Below, piece after piece: positions 51,294-59,977 of a stretch of DNA of 64,000 nucleotides. The DNA is from Candidatus Poribacteria bacterium (lineage in GTDB: Bacteria > Poribacteria > WGA-4E > WGA-3G). Positions within the stretch are counted from its first letter, which is position 1, and every line of letters begins with the position of its first letter. Location of the stretch: the NCBI GenBank assembly GCA_022821725.1, contig JAJEDB010000128.1, forward strand, positions 27,814 to 91,813, written 5' to 3'. Position numbers and translations under genes: made by a program. The notes below the pieces were generated by a model. It was given only the letters and a program-made list of their open reading frames with translations. It did no database searches and was not told where the DNA came from.

Positions 51294-52184
51294 ATGGCTC
51301 AAGAATACGACAACATAGCGAAAAATCTACTAACAGATTATGCTACCGACATCTCACAGTTTGTACTCGGTATAAACGAGGTTGAAGTTGTAGAAAACAT
51401 TGATACGGAGCAACAAATCGTTATAGGACAGCGAACTGACAGCACAAAACGCATCCGTATCAACAATAGCGAAGCGATCTTGCATATAGAGTTGCAACTT
51501 CGCGATAGCACGCACAAGCCGATGTGGGCACGGAACGCCGCGTATCACGGCTATCTTATCGGAGAACATCAGATACCTGTCTATTCCAATGTTATCTATT
51601 TTCATCCCACCGCAGGGCGGAACGATACAGGGTTGTATACGTATCGTTCCCATGGCTACGAATACACTTTACGGTATAAGGTGATACGCCTCGTTGATAT
51701 AGATGGACAATCCGTTTTAGAGATCGGGGCTCCTGGACTATTACCGTTCACGCCATTGATGAAGCAGCCTCTCGGAATGGATATAGACCAGTGGATAAGG
51801 GAGTGTGTCAGTGCGGTGACTGCTACGGCTGTTGACCAGCAGACCCGGGGAGATTTGCTCTGTGCTATATCCCTGTTCGGTGGAATCGTCTATGATGCCC
51901 ACCTTTTCAAACAAATTATACCGGAGGCACTCATGCAAGAATCTAAATACTATCAGCTCCTACGGGATGAATTCGTCGCCCAAGGCATAGAACAGGGCGC
52001 GAGAGAGACCACTATTAAAAATACCTTGACATTGCTAAAGGCGAAATTCACAGAAAAGGATGTCAATGAACTCATCCCTATCATGCAACGGATCACTGAG
52101 TTCCAGCGACTCGAACAATTGCATCTCGCTGCGGCAGAAGTCCAAAGCCTTGATACCTTCAAATTGATGCTGGATGAAGAATAA
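51294..52184 (+). CDS. Rpn-like PD-(D/E)XK nuclease / transposase-associated protein
   Basis: A 296-aa protein of the Rpn (recombination-promoting nuclease, YhgA-like) type. A nuclease core is suggested by IGQRTDSTKRI...AILHIELQLRDS (Asp, then ExQ in place of ExK), followed by AAYHGYLIGEHQIPVYSNVIYF and a C-terminal helical tail ending in repeats of QGIEQGARETT and LLKAKFTEKDV. Family members are present in many copies in some genomes and promote DNA breaks. It has its own consensus promoter and no leader, and lies between the helicase and methyltransferase genes with a MITE behind it, so it may be a later insertion into the cluster. Confidence 0.75.
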   Translation: MAQEYDNIAKNLLTDYATDISQFVLGINEVEVVENIDTEQQIVIGQRTDSTKRIRINNSEAILHIELQLRDSTHKPMWARNAAYHGYLIGEHQIPVYSNVIYFHPTAGRNDTGLYTYRSHGYEYTLRYKVIRLVDIDGQSVLEIGAPGLLPFTPLMKQPLGMDIDQWIRECVSAVTATAVDQQTRGDLLCAISLFGGIVYDAHLFKQIIPEALMQESKYYQLLRDEFVAQGIEQGARETTIKNTLTLLKAKFTEKDVNELIPIMQRITEFQRLEQLHLAAAEVQSLDTFKLMLDEE

Positions 52185-52255
52185 CATTAGAATCTACGCA
52201 ATTCCGCAGTCGGTGTGGTTTTCTAACCGCCTCTAAGTGTCAATTGAAACAAAGT

Positions 52256-52377
52256 AGGCTTACGCACGTTGCTCTTTTGTAGCATAGGCTGTTGGTCTCC
52301 TGTGCCAAGAAACCATCTGCATTTTCTATACGATATCTTTCTCATTGCGCGGGCGATGATCAAAATTGCGTAAGTCC
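52256..52377 (-). mobile_element. MITE-like element, about 122 bp
   Basis: Ends AGGCTTACGCACG and, on the other strand, GGACTTACGCAATTTTGATC. Read in the opposite orientation it aligns with the element at 60576-60693 (same ends, same TTTTGTAGCATA core). The end matches the sequence just outside the truncated transposase gene at the right window edge. Confidence 0.7.
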
Positions 52378-52415
52378 GGCAAGATAGAGAATTATCAAGC
52401 GAGGTCTATTTCCAA

Positions 52416-52775
52416 ATGACAGATCTTGAGATTTATGAACTCGGCATTAAAGAACTTACAAAACAACTCGGTCCCGCGTATACAACACAATTCCTTCAAA
52501 ACTGTAAACCGCGCACCTATGATTATACGGCTGAACGCCACAAATGGATGGACAACGATCCAGATATCCGGACGCTTGCGAAACGTATCCAACAGAGAGC
52601 AGCATCGCGGAAAGAGGAGGAACGCCTCAAAGCCGAGCGGATCGCCGCATGGCGCGAAGGGATGTTAGAACTCACCGACATTGAAATCTATGAACTCGGA
52701 TTTAAAATCTTAGCAGATGAACTCAAAGGCTACGGATTATTGAGGTTTATCACACAACATTTCAAACAGTTATAA
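52416..52775 (+). CDS. Small protein with duplicated D-E-IYELG motif
   Basis: A 119-aa soluble protein with the same motif at both ends: LEIYELGIKELTKQLGPAYT (residues 4-23) and DIEIYELGFKILADELKGYG (residues 88-107), separated by a charged, lysine-rich helix. The repeated half resembles short proteins found as neighbours of toxin or defence genes; I cannot name the family. Its stop is 10 bp before the DUF1156 methyltransferase start, so they are probably cotranslated. Confidence 0.55.
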   Translation: MTDLEIYELGIKELTKQLGPAYTTQFLQNCKPRTYDYTAERHKWMDNDPDIRTLAKRIQQRAASRKEEERLKAERIAAWREGMLELTDIEIYELGFKILADELKGYGLLRFITQHFKQL

Positions 52776-52785
52776 GGAAAACAAA

Positions 52786-55683
52786 TTGCCACGTAGACTT
52801 ATCGAAGAAGCCTTCCCACTCCAAAAGGTCTCCGCAGACTCAAAACACGAAAAAAATGTAAAACACGGACATATATCTTCGCTGCACGTTTGGCCCGCCC
52901 GCCGTCCACTCGCCGCATGTCGCGCCGTAACGATAGCAACTCTGCTCCCGGATCCCGCCGATGCACCTGAAAAAATAAAGACAGAATACACACGCCTTGC
53001 CGGTTCACCCTTGCCAGAAAAACAGCGTGAATACCTTTGCAACGACCTGATTGCTTCACTCACCCGATGGGGCGATGAAAATGGACATGGTGATTGGGAC
53101 AGAAAAGATAAAAAGGGACGCTATATCAATAAACTCCGTATCGCCAGAGAGCTCATCCTGATGGCTTATGATGACGTTCCCCCGAAAGTCTTGGACATGT
53201 TCGCAGGCGGGGGCGCGATTCCGCTTGAAGCGATGCGCCTCGGCTGCCAGACGATAGCAAACGATTACAATCCAGTTGCATGGTTTATCCTCAAATGCAC
53301 GCTTGAATACCCACAACGTTTCGCGGGGAAGACAGCGAAGCTCCCCGACCTCAACCTTGATGAGCCTCCGGATCTAAAAAACGGGGATCTCGCCGACCAT
53401 GTCCGATTGTGGGGACAGTGGATATGGGAAAATGCACGCAAAGAGCTCGTGCAATACTACCCAGTGATTAATGGCAAGTCAACGGTCGCTTATCTCTGGA
53501 CCCGAACCATCCCGTGTCAGGACCCAAAATGTGAAGCGACAGTGCCTTTGCTCAAGACACTGTGGGTGTGCAAGAAGGCAGAGAAAACCCTTAAAGATAC
53601 CCTCGAAAATCGACACCGTTCAGACTTTCTACGACTCAAAAGGACAAAAAACCAGACGAAAGTGGTGATCAACGCAAAACGCGCCCTCAAACTCTGTCCA
53701 AATCCTGAGACAGAGCGGGTCGATTTTGAAATTGTCACACCGAAAAATGTAGAAGATATTGAGAAACCTAAGACGACTTGTCCGTTTTGTGGCTCCCAGC
53801 AGCCCGATAATTATATTAAGCGGTGTGGACATGAGGGAAAACTCAAGGCACAAATGACTGCAGTTGTTTATCAAGAGCAATACGGAAGAGAGTACCGTTC
53901 TCCAACACCTGAAGAAATGATTGCCGCAGAAATACCAACGGAAGTGTTAGAAGAGATTGCTGATCAAATTCCGCAAGGGATTCCTGATGAACCAATGCCC
54001 GGGTCTGAGACACTCGGATTTCGGGTTCCACTCTACGGCTTCAAGAAATGGTCTGACTTATTCACAAACCGACAATTGCTTGCCTTGGCAACCTTCGTGA
54101 AGTGGACGCTCGCAGCACAGAGAGAGATGGAAAGCGTCGGTTATGTGCCAGAATGGTTGGAGGCGGTTAGAGTCTACTTAATTTGCACCTTTGACAGGAT
54201 GTTGGTCTTTAACTCAAGCCTAATTTATTGGATCTTGGGTTCAGAAGCAATAGGTCATATTTTTGTCAGGTATGCCCTTCCGATGACATGGGATTTCAGT
54301 GAAGGGGCAATTCCGCATGAAGTGCGAGGGAGTTATCAACTCTGCCTCGACAAAATTCTCTCGTCTATGGAAACAGTTGGACGCGCACACATAGCAGAAA
54401 CGCCAGATTGTGTAATTTTACAGCAATCTGCGACTGACCCGATCAACCGAAAAACCGATGCTATTATCACCGATCCACCCTACTATGATGCAATTCCTTA
54501 TGCAGATCTTTCTGATTTCTTTTACGTGTGGCTTCGTCGCATGATCAATACTCAGTTTTCTGGTGTTATGTCGGAACCTATCACACCCAAGATCAGTGAA
54601 CTTGTTCAACACGCCGGACGTTTTGATGGAAATAACGAGGAAGCAAAAAGGTTTTACGAAAAAGGCATGGTGGAAAGTTTTCGAGCAGCACACGGTTCAT
54701 TATGTGATAATGGTCGTATCGTGATTGTATTTGCCCACAAAGATCCCGATGCTTGGGAAACCCTTGTTAAAGCTATGATTGAATCAGGTTTGGTAGTTAC
54801 TGCGTCTTGGCCTATTGATACGGAAATGCAGGGAGGACTTAAAGTACGCCGTGCTGCACTTGCCACTTCGCTTTGGATGGTCTGTCGAAAGCGTCCTGCA
54901 AACGTTAAAAACGGACATTACGGCAAAGTCAAGCGCGAAATGCAAAAGCGAATTACCGAACGCCTCCGCTATTTTTGGGACGAAGGCATCCGAGGCCCCG
55001 ACTTCGTCTGGGCAGCGATAGGGCCTGCCTTAGAAAGTTATTCCAGTTACAAGGAAGTCAAGCGTATGAACGGACAAGTCTTCACCGTAACCCAATTCCT
55101 CACAGAGGTCAGGCGTATTGTCACGGACTTTGCATTAGGCAAAATTTTGCACGGCACAAGCACGGAAGCCTTAGACGAATGGACGCGTTATTATCTGATG
55201 CACAAGGACTACTTCGGCACGGAGAACGCACCCGTAGGCGAGTGCATTCTATTGGCAGCAGGCTACGGGGTGTCGCTTGACGATTTAAGTGTCGCACACG
55301 TCGGCATCTTGAAAAAGGAGGGTTCCGGCAATGCCCGTAAATTGCTCGGACACGCCGAGCGCACCTCAGACCGCATCGGTTATACACACACCTCCGGCAG
55401 AATCCCGATGATAGACATGATCCACAGAATCATGAAACTCTGGAATGAGGGGGACAGCGCGCACATGGATGCCTACTTCCACGAGCACGGATTGCAAGAA
55501 AACCCGCTTTTCAAGGCAGTCGTTCAGGCACTCATCGAAACGAGCCTCCAAGGTTCCAGCGACAGATCGCTTTTGGAGACACTTATCGGTTATGAACCCG
55601 GAGAATCGAGCAGTAGCGTTTCATTTCCAGGGCAGTCCAGAAAAGAAGCTAAAGGGCAGCTCACATTTGACGATATTTCTTAA
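52786..55683 (+). CDS. DUF1156 DNA (adenine/cytosine amino) methyltransferase
   Basis: A 965-aa protein starting at TTG 52786 with AAGGAAA upstream. PRRLIEEAFPLQKVSADSKH and HGHISSLHVWPARRPLAACR (residues 2-47) are the DUF1156 signature. SAM-binding motif I is VLDMFAGGGAIPLEA (135-149); the catalytic motif IV is DPPYYDAIPYADLSDFFYVW (from Asp563), an amino-methyltransferase motif. Two Cys clusters (CQDPKC...C and CPFCGSQ...CGH, about 240-350) form zinc fingers that may read DNA. Together with DUF499 and a helicase it makes a modification-based defence-like set. Confidence 0.87.
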   Translation: MPRRLIEEAFPLQKVSADSKHEKNVKHGHISSLHVWPARRPLAACRAVTIATLLPDPADAPEKIKTEYTRLAGSPLPEKQREYLCNDLIASLTRWGDENGHGDWDRKDKKGRYINKLRIARELILMAYDDVPPKVLDMFAGGGAIPLEAMRLGCQTIANDYNPVAWFILKCTLEYPQRFAGKTAKLPDLNLDEPPDLKNGDLADHVRLWGQWIWENARKELVQYYPVINGKSTVAYLWTRTIPCQDPKCEATVPLLKTLWVCKKAEKTLKDTLENRHRSDFLRLKRTKNQTKVVINAKRALKLCPNPETERVDFEIVTPKNVEDIEKPKTTCPFCGSQQPDNYIKRCGHEGKLKAQMTAVVYQEQYGREYRSPTPEEMIAAEIPTEVLEEIADQIPQGIPDEPMPGSETLGFRVPLYGFKKWSDLFTNRQLLALATFVKWTLAAQREMESVGYVPEWLEAVRVYLICTFDRMLVFNSSLIYWILGSEAIGHIFVRYALPMTWDFSEGAIPHEVRGSYQLCLDKILSSMETVGRAHIAETPDCVILQQSATDPINRKTDAIITDPPYYDAIPYADLSDFFYVWLRRMINTQFSGVMSEPITPKISELVQHAGRFDGNNEEAKRFYEKGMVESFRAAHGSLCDNGRIVIVFAHKDPDAWETLVKAMIESGLVVTASWPIDTEMQGGLKVRRAALATSLWMVCRKRPANVKNGHYGKVKREMQKRITERLRYFWDEGIRGPDFVWAAIGPALESYSSYKEVKRMNGQVFTVTQFLTEVRRIVTDFALGKILHGTSTEALDEWTRYYLMHKDYFGTENAPVGECILLAAGYGVSLDDLSVAHVGILKKEGSGNARKLLGHAERTSDRIGYTHTSGRIPMIDMIHRIMKLWNEGDSAHMDAYFHEHGLQENPLFKAVVQALIETSLQGSSDRSLLETLIGYEPGESSSSVSFPGQSRKEAKGQLTFDDIS

Positions 55684-55773
55684 AATCCGAGAGATCCGTC
55701 TCATTCGCGATAATCCGCGTTGTGATGCTGATAAAAATCACAGTCAATCATCAGAATCACAGTTGATTTTGGA

Positions 55774-55803
55774 TTGACTTCGACGCGCGAATTGTGTTAC
55801 ACT
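55774..55803 (+). promoter_or_regulatory. Putative sigma-70 promoter
   Basis: TTGACT (55774-55779), 18-bp spacer, TACACT (55798-55803), 53 bp before the coiled-coil gene at 55857, which has AAGGAGG 9 bp upstream. Confidence 0.55.
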
Positions 55804-55856
55804 GCACTTTGTAGGAGAGGTTTGTAACTCTAAAACTTTGTAAGGAGGCGATAAAA

Positions 55857-56237
55857 ATGGCAGATCAAGACTTTCAGGACAGGGTTTTTGAAACCTTGTC
55901 GGGAATTGAATCGCGTTTAGAAAAACGCCTTGATGCCATTGAGTCACAGCAGAAAAAGGATAATGATCGTTTAGAAAAACGCCTCGATGCTATGGAAGCC
56001 CAAAGGAGAGAGGATAATGACCGTTTGGAAAAACGCCTCAATGCCACTAACGATCGTTTAGAAAAACGCCTCGATGCTATGGAAACCCACGTCGCGCAAA
56101 TGCGACAGGATGTTGGATGGGTCAAAGGCAAACTGGAGGGTAAACAGGAAGGCAGTGGTAGAATGTTGACTGTCTTCACCACCGGTGCCGCCATCGCAGC
56201 CGTGGTTATCGCCCTCATCGCTCTGTTCAGCGGATAA
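55857..56237 (+). CDS. Tail-anchored coiled-coil protein with tandem repeats
   Basis: A 126-aa protein. Residues 18-78 are four tandem copies of a unit of 11-18 residues built on RLEKRLDAME (DNA unit CGTTTAGAAAAACGCCTCGA), an unbroken parallel coiled-coil pattern. Residues 103-124 (LTVFTTGAAIAAVVIALIALF) form one transmembrane helix near the C-terminus, so the coiled coil probably faces the cytoplasm. In-frame gain or loss of repeats could alter its length. It sits inside the defence-like cluster, between DUF1156 and the HepT-like gene. Function unknown; could be a membrane-tethered sensor or scaffold. Confidence 0.75.
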   Translation: MADQDFQDRVFETLSGIESRLEKRLDAIESQQKKDNDRLEKRLDAMEAQRREDNDRLEKRLNATNDRLEKRLDAMETHVAQMRQDVGWVKGKLEGKQEGSGRMLTVFTTGAAIAAVVIALIALFSG

Positions 56238-56264
56238 CCGTGAATTGTTACAAATGATACTCCT

Positions 56265-56615
56265 ATGAGAAACCATCGACTCCATTTAACACAAATCTTT
56301 GAGGCAATGGATGATGTCCAAACATTCATTGAAGGAATGGATTGTGAAGCGTTTGTTGCAGACGATAAAACTGCTTCCGCTGCGGTCCTGAAACTTGAAA
56401 TTATGGGTGAGGCAATCAAGCATGTTCCTGAAGCAATTCGGCAAAAGTACCCACAGGTGCCCTGGCAGCAAATCGTAGAGATGCAGCACCAAATACTCTA
56501 TCAGTACTTTGCCATTGACCACGCCGTGATTTGGGATACCCTGAAGAACCAGCTCCCCTCGCTCCAACCGGTTATTAAGCACATTCTTAAAGACATGGAA
56601 AAGGAAACCGCCTAA
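56265..56615 (+). CDS. HepT-like (DUF86) protein with altered catalytic motif
   Basis: A 116-aa all-helical protein of the HepT/DUF86 family: LHLTQIFEAMDDVQTFIEGM, LKLEIMGEAIKHVPEAIRQK and VPWQQIVEM. The HepT RNase motif RX4-6HXY normally reads MRHKLVHDYF; here it is MQHQILYQYF, so both the Arg and the His are lost. No MntA nucleotidyltransferase gene is present. It may be a catalytically dead toxin kept for binding. It is coupled to the DUF499 gene: stop TAA and start ATG share a base (TAATG at 56613-56617). Confidence 0.8.
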   Translation: MRNHRLHLTQIFEAMDDVQTFIEGMDCEAFVADDKTASAAVLKLEIMGEAIKHVPEAIRQKYPQVPWQQIVEMQHQILYQYFAIDHAVIWDTLKNQLPSLQPVIKHILKDMEKETA

Positions 56616-59600
56616 TGGGTACTGACGCATGGCATGAACACTGTATCTTAAGAGACGACGTGCGGCAAGGCACACTGGAACTCGCGGAATTCGCAGCGGA
56701 CCTCTACGCCGTGCGAACAGGGGATGCCCCCAACGTCTATCGTCTCCCGAATTTCTTTTTCGACCGCACCTACCCAACCCATAATCTCAAAACGTTGGCG
56801 CGAGATGTCCTCCGACGGTTAGCCGGACAAGATGGCAACCCCGTTATCACCCTTCAAGTTGCTTACGGTGGCGGAAAAACCCACTCGCTTATCACACTCT
56901 TGCATTTGGCAGAAAACGGCACTGAATTGCAAACACATCCCACTGTGCAGGAATTCTTGGGATTCAGCGGTTTAAACGCCCTTCCGCAGGCGAGAGTTGC
57001 CATCCTCCCCTTCGACAAATTTGACGTGAAAAACGGGCTTTTAGTGATAAGTCCTGACGGTTCACAACGACAGGTCAAAACGCCTTGGGGTGCCTTGGCG
57101 TATCAACTCGCTGGCGATGAAGGACTCGCAATCGTCGCAGCTCATGAAGCTGACTATACTACACCTGCCGAACCGATCCTTGTTGACCTGCTCAAAACAC
57201 CCCAAACTGAAGGATTATCCACTCTTATCTTACTCGACGAAGCACTCATGTATACACGCGGTGTTGTCCATGAGGATCCGAATCAACTTGGAACCTTTCG
57301 AGATTTTTTCCAAGGACTTACACAAGCGGTTAACAAAGTTGATCGCGCAGCAATCGTTGCAAGCCTCATTACCTTTGACATTATCGCCGGTGATCCGACA
57401 AGTGTTAGCGTGTTGAATATGCTGGAAGGCGTATTTCACCGATTGGAAGAAACCATTGAACCGGTGTCACGAGAAGACATTTCAGAGTTACTTCGTCGAC
57501 GGTTGTTTGAACATATTCCACCGGAAAAAACACGCCGGGCTGTTGTAGACAAACTCCTCGCTGCCAGACAAAAACTCCCGCTCCGAGAGGCACACAAGCA
57601 TCAAGAGGCTTACGACCAACTCTTGAAATCCTATCCGTTTCATCCAGACCTCATTGATGTTTTCTACCAGAAATGGACACAACTCGGTAATTTTCAAGGG
57701 ACGCGTGGCATGTTTCGGACATTCGCACTTATCCTGAAAGAGGCCGCAGGAAAAGATCCTGCAGCGTTTGTCGGACCCAGCGCGCTCCTTACGACCGGCA
57801 CTGAACTTTCGGATGCCGTTCAAGAACTCATTAAAGCCTGTGATGAAGGCACGCAGTGGACACCTATCCTCACGGGTGAGCTCGAAAGAGCCAGCACCAT
57901 TCAGAAAAATCTGCCACTCCTCAAATCCCGGGAAGTTGAAGCTGCAGTCCTTTCCACTTTTTTACATTCACAACCCATTGGACATAAGGCGGAATTGGCT
58001 GACCTCTACCTCTTACTTGCACACGCCGATATTGATCCAATGTCCGTTGAGAAAGGGCTTTCCGAATGGCGAGATGCGTCTTGGTTCCTCAAAGAGAACG
58101 AAAGTAGTTGGGCTTTGGGAACGACTCCTAATCTCACTAACATGCACGTCCGTGCTATGATGAGAATCACCGAAGACCAAATTACCGAAGATCTCGTGAA
58201 GCGGATACGAGATGCAACCCTCGGTCGCAACACAGATAAAGTCGCTGTCCATATGTTACCACACTCACCTGCCGATGTTCCTGACACTTCCGAACTCCAC
58301 TTTGTAGTTGCTGGTCCCGAATGGACGGCAGTGCCGGGAGAAAACGTTTCCGACTCCCTCAACGCCTTTTTCAATAGAACCTACCGGAACACCGTCATTG
58401 TGCTTGCGCCTGAAAACTCCCGACTCATAGGCTTGCGACAACGCATCCGTAAAATCTTGGGATGGCAGAACATCGAAAGCGGTGAGGACATGAACCTTTT
58501 GAGTGAACCACAAAAGGCACTGCTGTTACAACGCAAGCAAACGGATGAAACCGGTATGTTAGAATCCGTCATATCGGCGTATAGTGTGCTAATCGCTGTT
58601 GATGAGGATGGCGACGTTAAAGCGAGTGCGTTACCCTCAGGCACAGAACAACCTTTTGCGCGCGTTAAGACCGCGCTGGCCGCTGAAGAGGGATTGCTGA
58701 CGACCTCCCTCGATCCAGATCTCCTCACACCAGAGAGTTACTTTGATATCTGGGGAGAAGACGAGACTGCCAAACCCGTTCAGGGGCTTTATCAGATGTT
58801 TGCCAGTCTTCCGCGCCTCCCTCGACTGTTAAACCGGCAAGTGTTCATTGACACACTTCGGCGTGGTGTCACAGAGGGCAAGATCGTCCTACGCACTGTT
58901 CGTCCAGATGGTTCTCAACATACCTACTGGCGCGAAACACCGACTGCTGACGAGGATCTCTGGAAGAAGGAATTAGAAATTGTTCCAATTGAATACGCAG
59001 AACTCCATAATCTCAGTCCAGAACTCTTACGTCCGGGTCAACTCCCAGAGTTGTGGCAAGACGATGATCTTCCGATTACGGTAGGGGCATTGCGGGAATT
59101 CTTCAATGGAGACGATGTTCCGAAACTTGCCTCTGAGAACATTCTGTTGGACGCAATTCAATCTGCTGTTCAAAACGGCTTACTCATGGCGCGCCGCAAA
59201 GATAAGGCGTATCTTAAGGAAGACATACCGAACACGGAGCTAATCGACGATCTGGAATTGCTCGCGCCATTAGAACCCATCAGCGGTTCAGAAATCAGCC
59301 ACAAAGCTTTGCCAGACGTATGGGAGGACGAAACGTCATCTGTCGGGAAGATAATGTCCGCGTTAACTGGACTTAAGGGTACTCCAATTCCTTGGTCATT
59401 GATTGTTGATGCTGTCAATGACGCTCGAGATAAACGGCTCTTTGAATTCATTGAAGGGAGTCCGCTGTGGCCCTGTGCGGTTGAAGAAGCCGATAAGGTC
59501 GGTTTAAAAGTTTCACAAGCGGCCGTGAAAATAGCACCAAAAGATCTCATCGGAAGTGACGCAAAAGCCGCGTGGGAATCTGGAAACCCCACGCTTGGGT

Positions 59601-59959
59601 TGATTAAAGAGACGCTTGAATCCAATATAGGCACTACTATACCTGATCACGCATTTCTTGAGGCTGCCAAAGGTGCAATTGACAGTGGATTAATCGTTTT
59701 GGGCGGTTCGTTAACGCCTGACTTTTATCATGTATCGGTAAGGCAAGCTGCATGGATACGACACACTGAGTCTCTCCTTACGGAAACCGAAATTCAAGAT
59801 TTGGCTGAGACAGTTGGCAATCTGATTGAAATTTCGCCTGAGCTTGACTTTCAGTTTCGCGTCACAATTACCGCCGAGGGCGAACCTCCGCCCAATGAAG
59901 TACTGGAAAAGATAAACGAAGCACTTCAGAAGGTCACGGATAAACTGAAGTTTGATTAA
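56615..59959 (+). CDS. DUF499-family AAA+ ATPase
   Basis: A 1114-aa P-loop ATPase. N-terminal: DVRQGTLELAEFAADLYAV, then Walker A AYGGGKTHS (residues 83-91) and Walker B LILLDE (204-209), as in DUF499 and the related BrxC/PglY group. The C-terminal half has repeated winged-helix-like segments with no named domain. DUF499 proteins are usually encoded with DUF1156 methyltransferases in anti-phage loci, as here. Probable role: ATP-dependent sensing or loading of the modification/restriction machinery. Start ATG 56615 overlaps the HepT-like stop. Confidence 0.85.
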   Translation: MGTDAWHEHCILRDDVRQGTLELAEFAADLYAVRTGDAPNVYRLPNFFFDRTYPTHNLKTLARDVLRRLAGQDGNPVITLQVAYGGGKTHSLITLLHLAENGTELQTHPTVQEFLGFSGLNALPQARVAILPFDKFDVKNGLLVISPDGSQRQVKTPWGALAYQLAGDEGLAIVAAHEADYTTPAEPILVDLLKTPQTEGLSTLILLDEALMYTRGVVHEDPNQLGTFRDFFQGLTQAVNKVDRAAIVASLITFDIIAGDPTSVSVLNMLEGVFHRLEETIEPVSREDISELLRRRLFEHIPPEKTRRAVVDKLLAARQKLPLREAHKHQEAYDQLLKSYPFHPDLIDVFYQKWTQLGNFQGTRGMFRTFALILKEAAGKDPAAFVGPSALLTTGTELSDAVQELIKACDEGTQWTPILTGELERASTIQKNLPLLKSREVEAAVLSTFLHSQPIGHKAELADLYLLLAHADIDPMSVEKGLSEWRDASWFLKENESSWALGTTPNLTNMHVRAMMRITEDQITEDLVKRIRDATLGRNTDKVAVHMLPHSPADVPDTSELHFVVAGPEWTAVPGENVSDSLNAFFNRTYRNTVIVLAPENSRLIGLRQRIRKILGWQNIESGEDMNLLSEPQKALLLQRKQTDETGMLESVISAYSVLIAVDEDGDVKASALPSGTEQPFARVKTALAAEEGLLTTSLDPDLLTPESYFDIWGEDETAKPVQGLYQMFASLPRLPRLLNRQVFIDTLRRGVTEGKIVLRTVRPDGSQHTYWRETPTADEDLWKKELEIVPIEYAELHNLSPELLRPGQLPELWQDDDLPITVGALREFFNGDDVPKLASENILLDAIQSAVQNGLLMARRKDKAYLKEDIPNTELIDDLELLAPLEPISGSEISHKALPDVWEDETSSVGKIMSALTGLKGTPIPWSLIVDAVNDARDKRLFEFIEGSPLWPCAVEEADKVGLKVSQAAVKIAPKDLIGSDAKAAWESGNPTLGLIKETLESNIGTTIPDHAFLEAAKGAIDSGLIVLGGSLTPDFYHVSVRQAAWIRHTESLLTETEIQDLAETVGNLIEISPELDFQFRVTITAEGEPPPNEVLEKINEALQKVTDKLKFD

Positions 59960-59977
59960 GTTTTTGGGAGGGAACAG

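Noticed and set aside
55914..56085. CRISPR-like tandem repeat
   Set aside because: The repeats are in frame, encode coiled-coil heptads and have no regular unique spacers.
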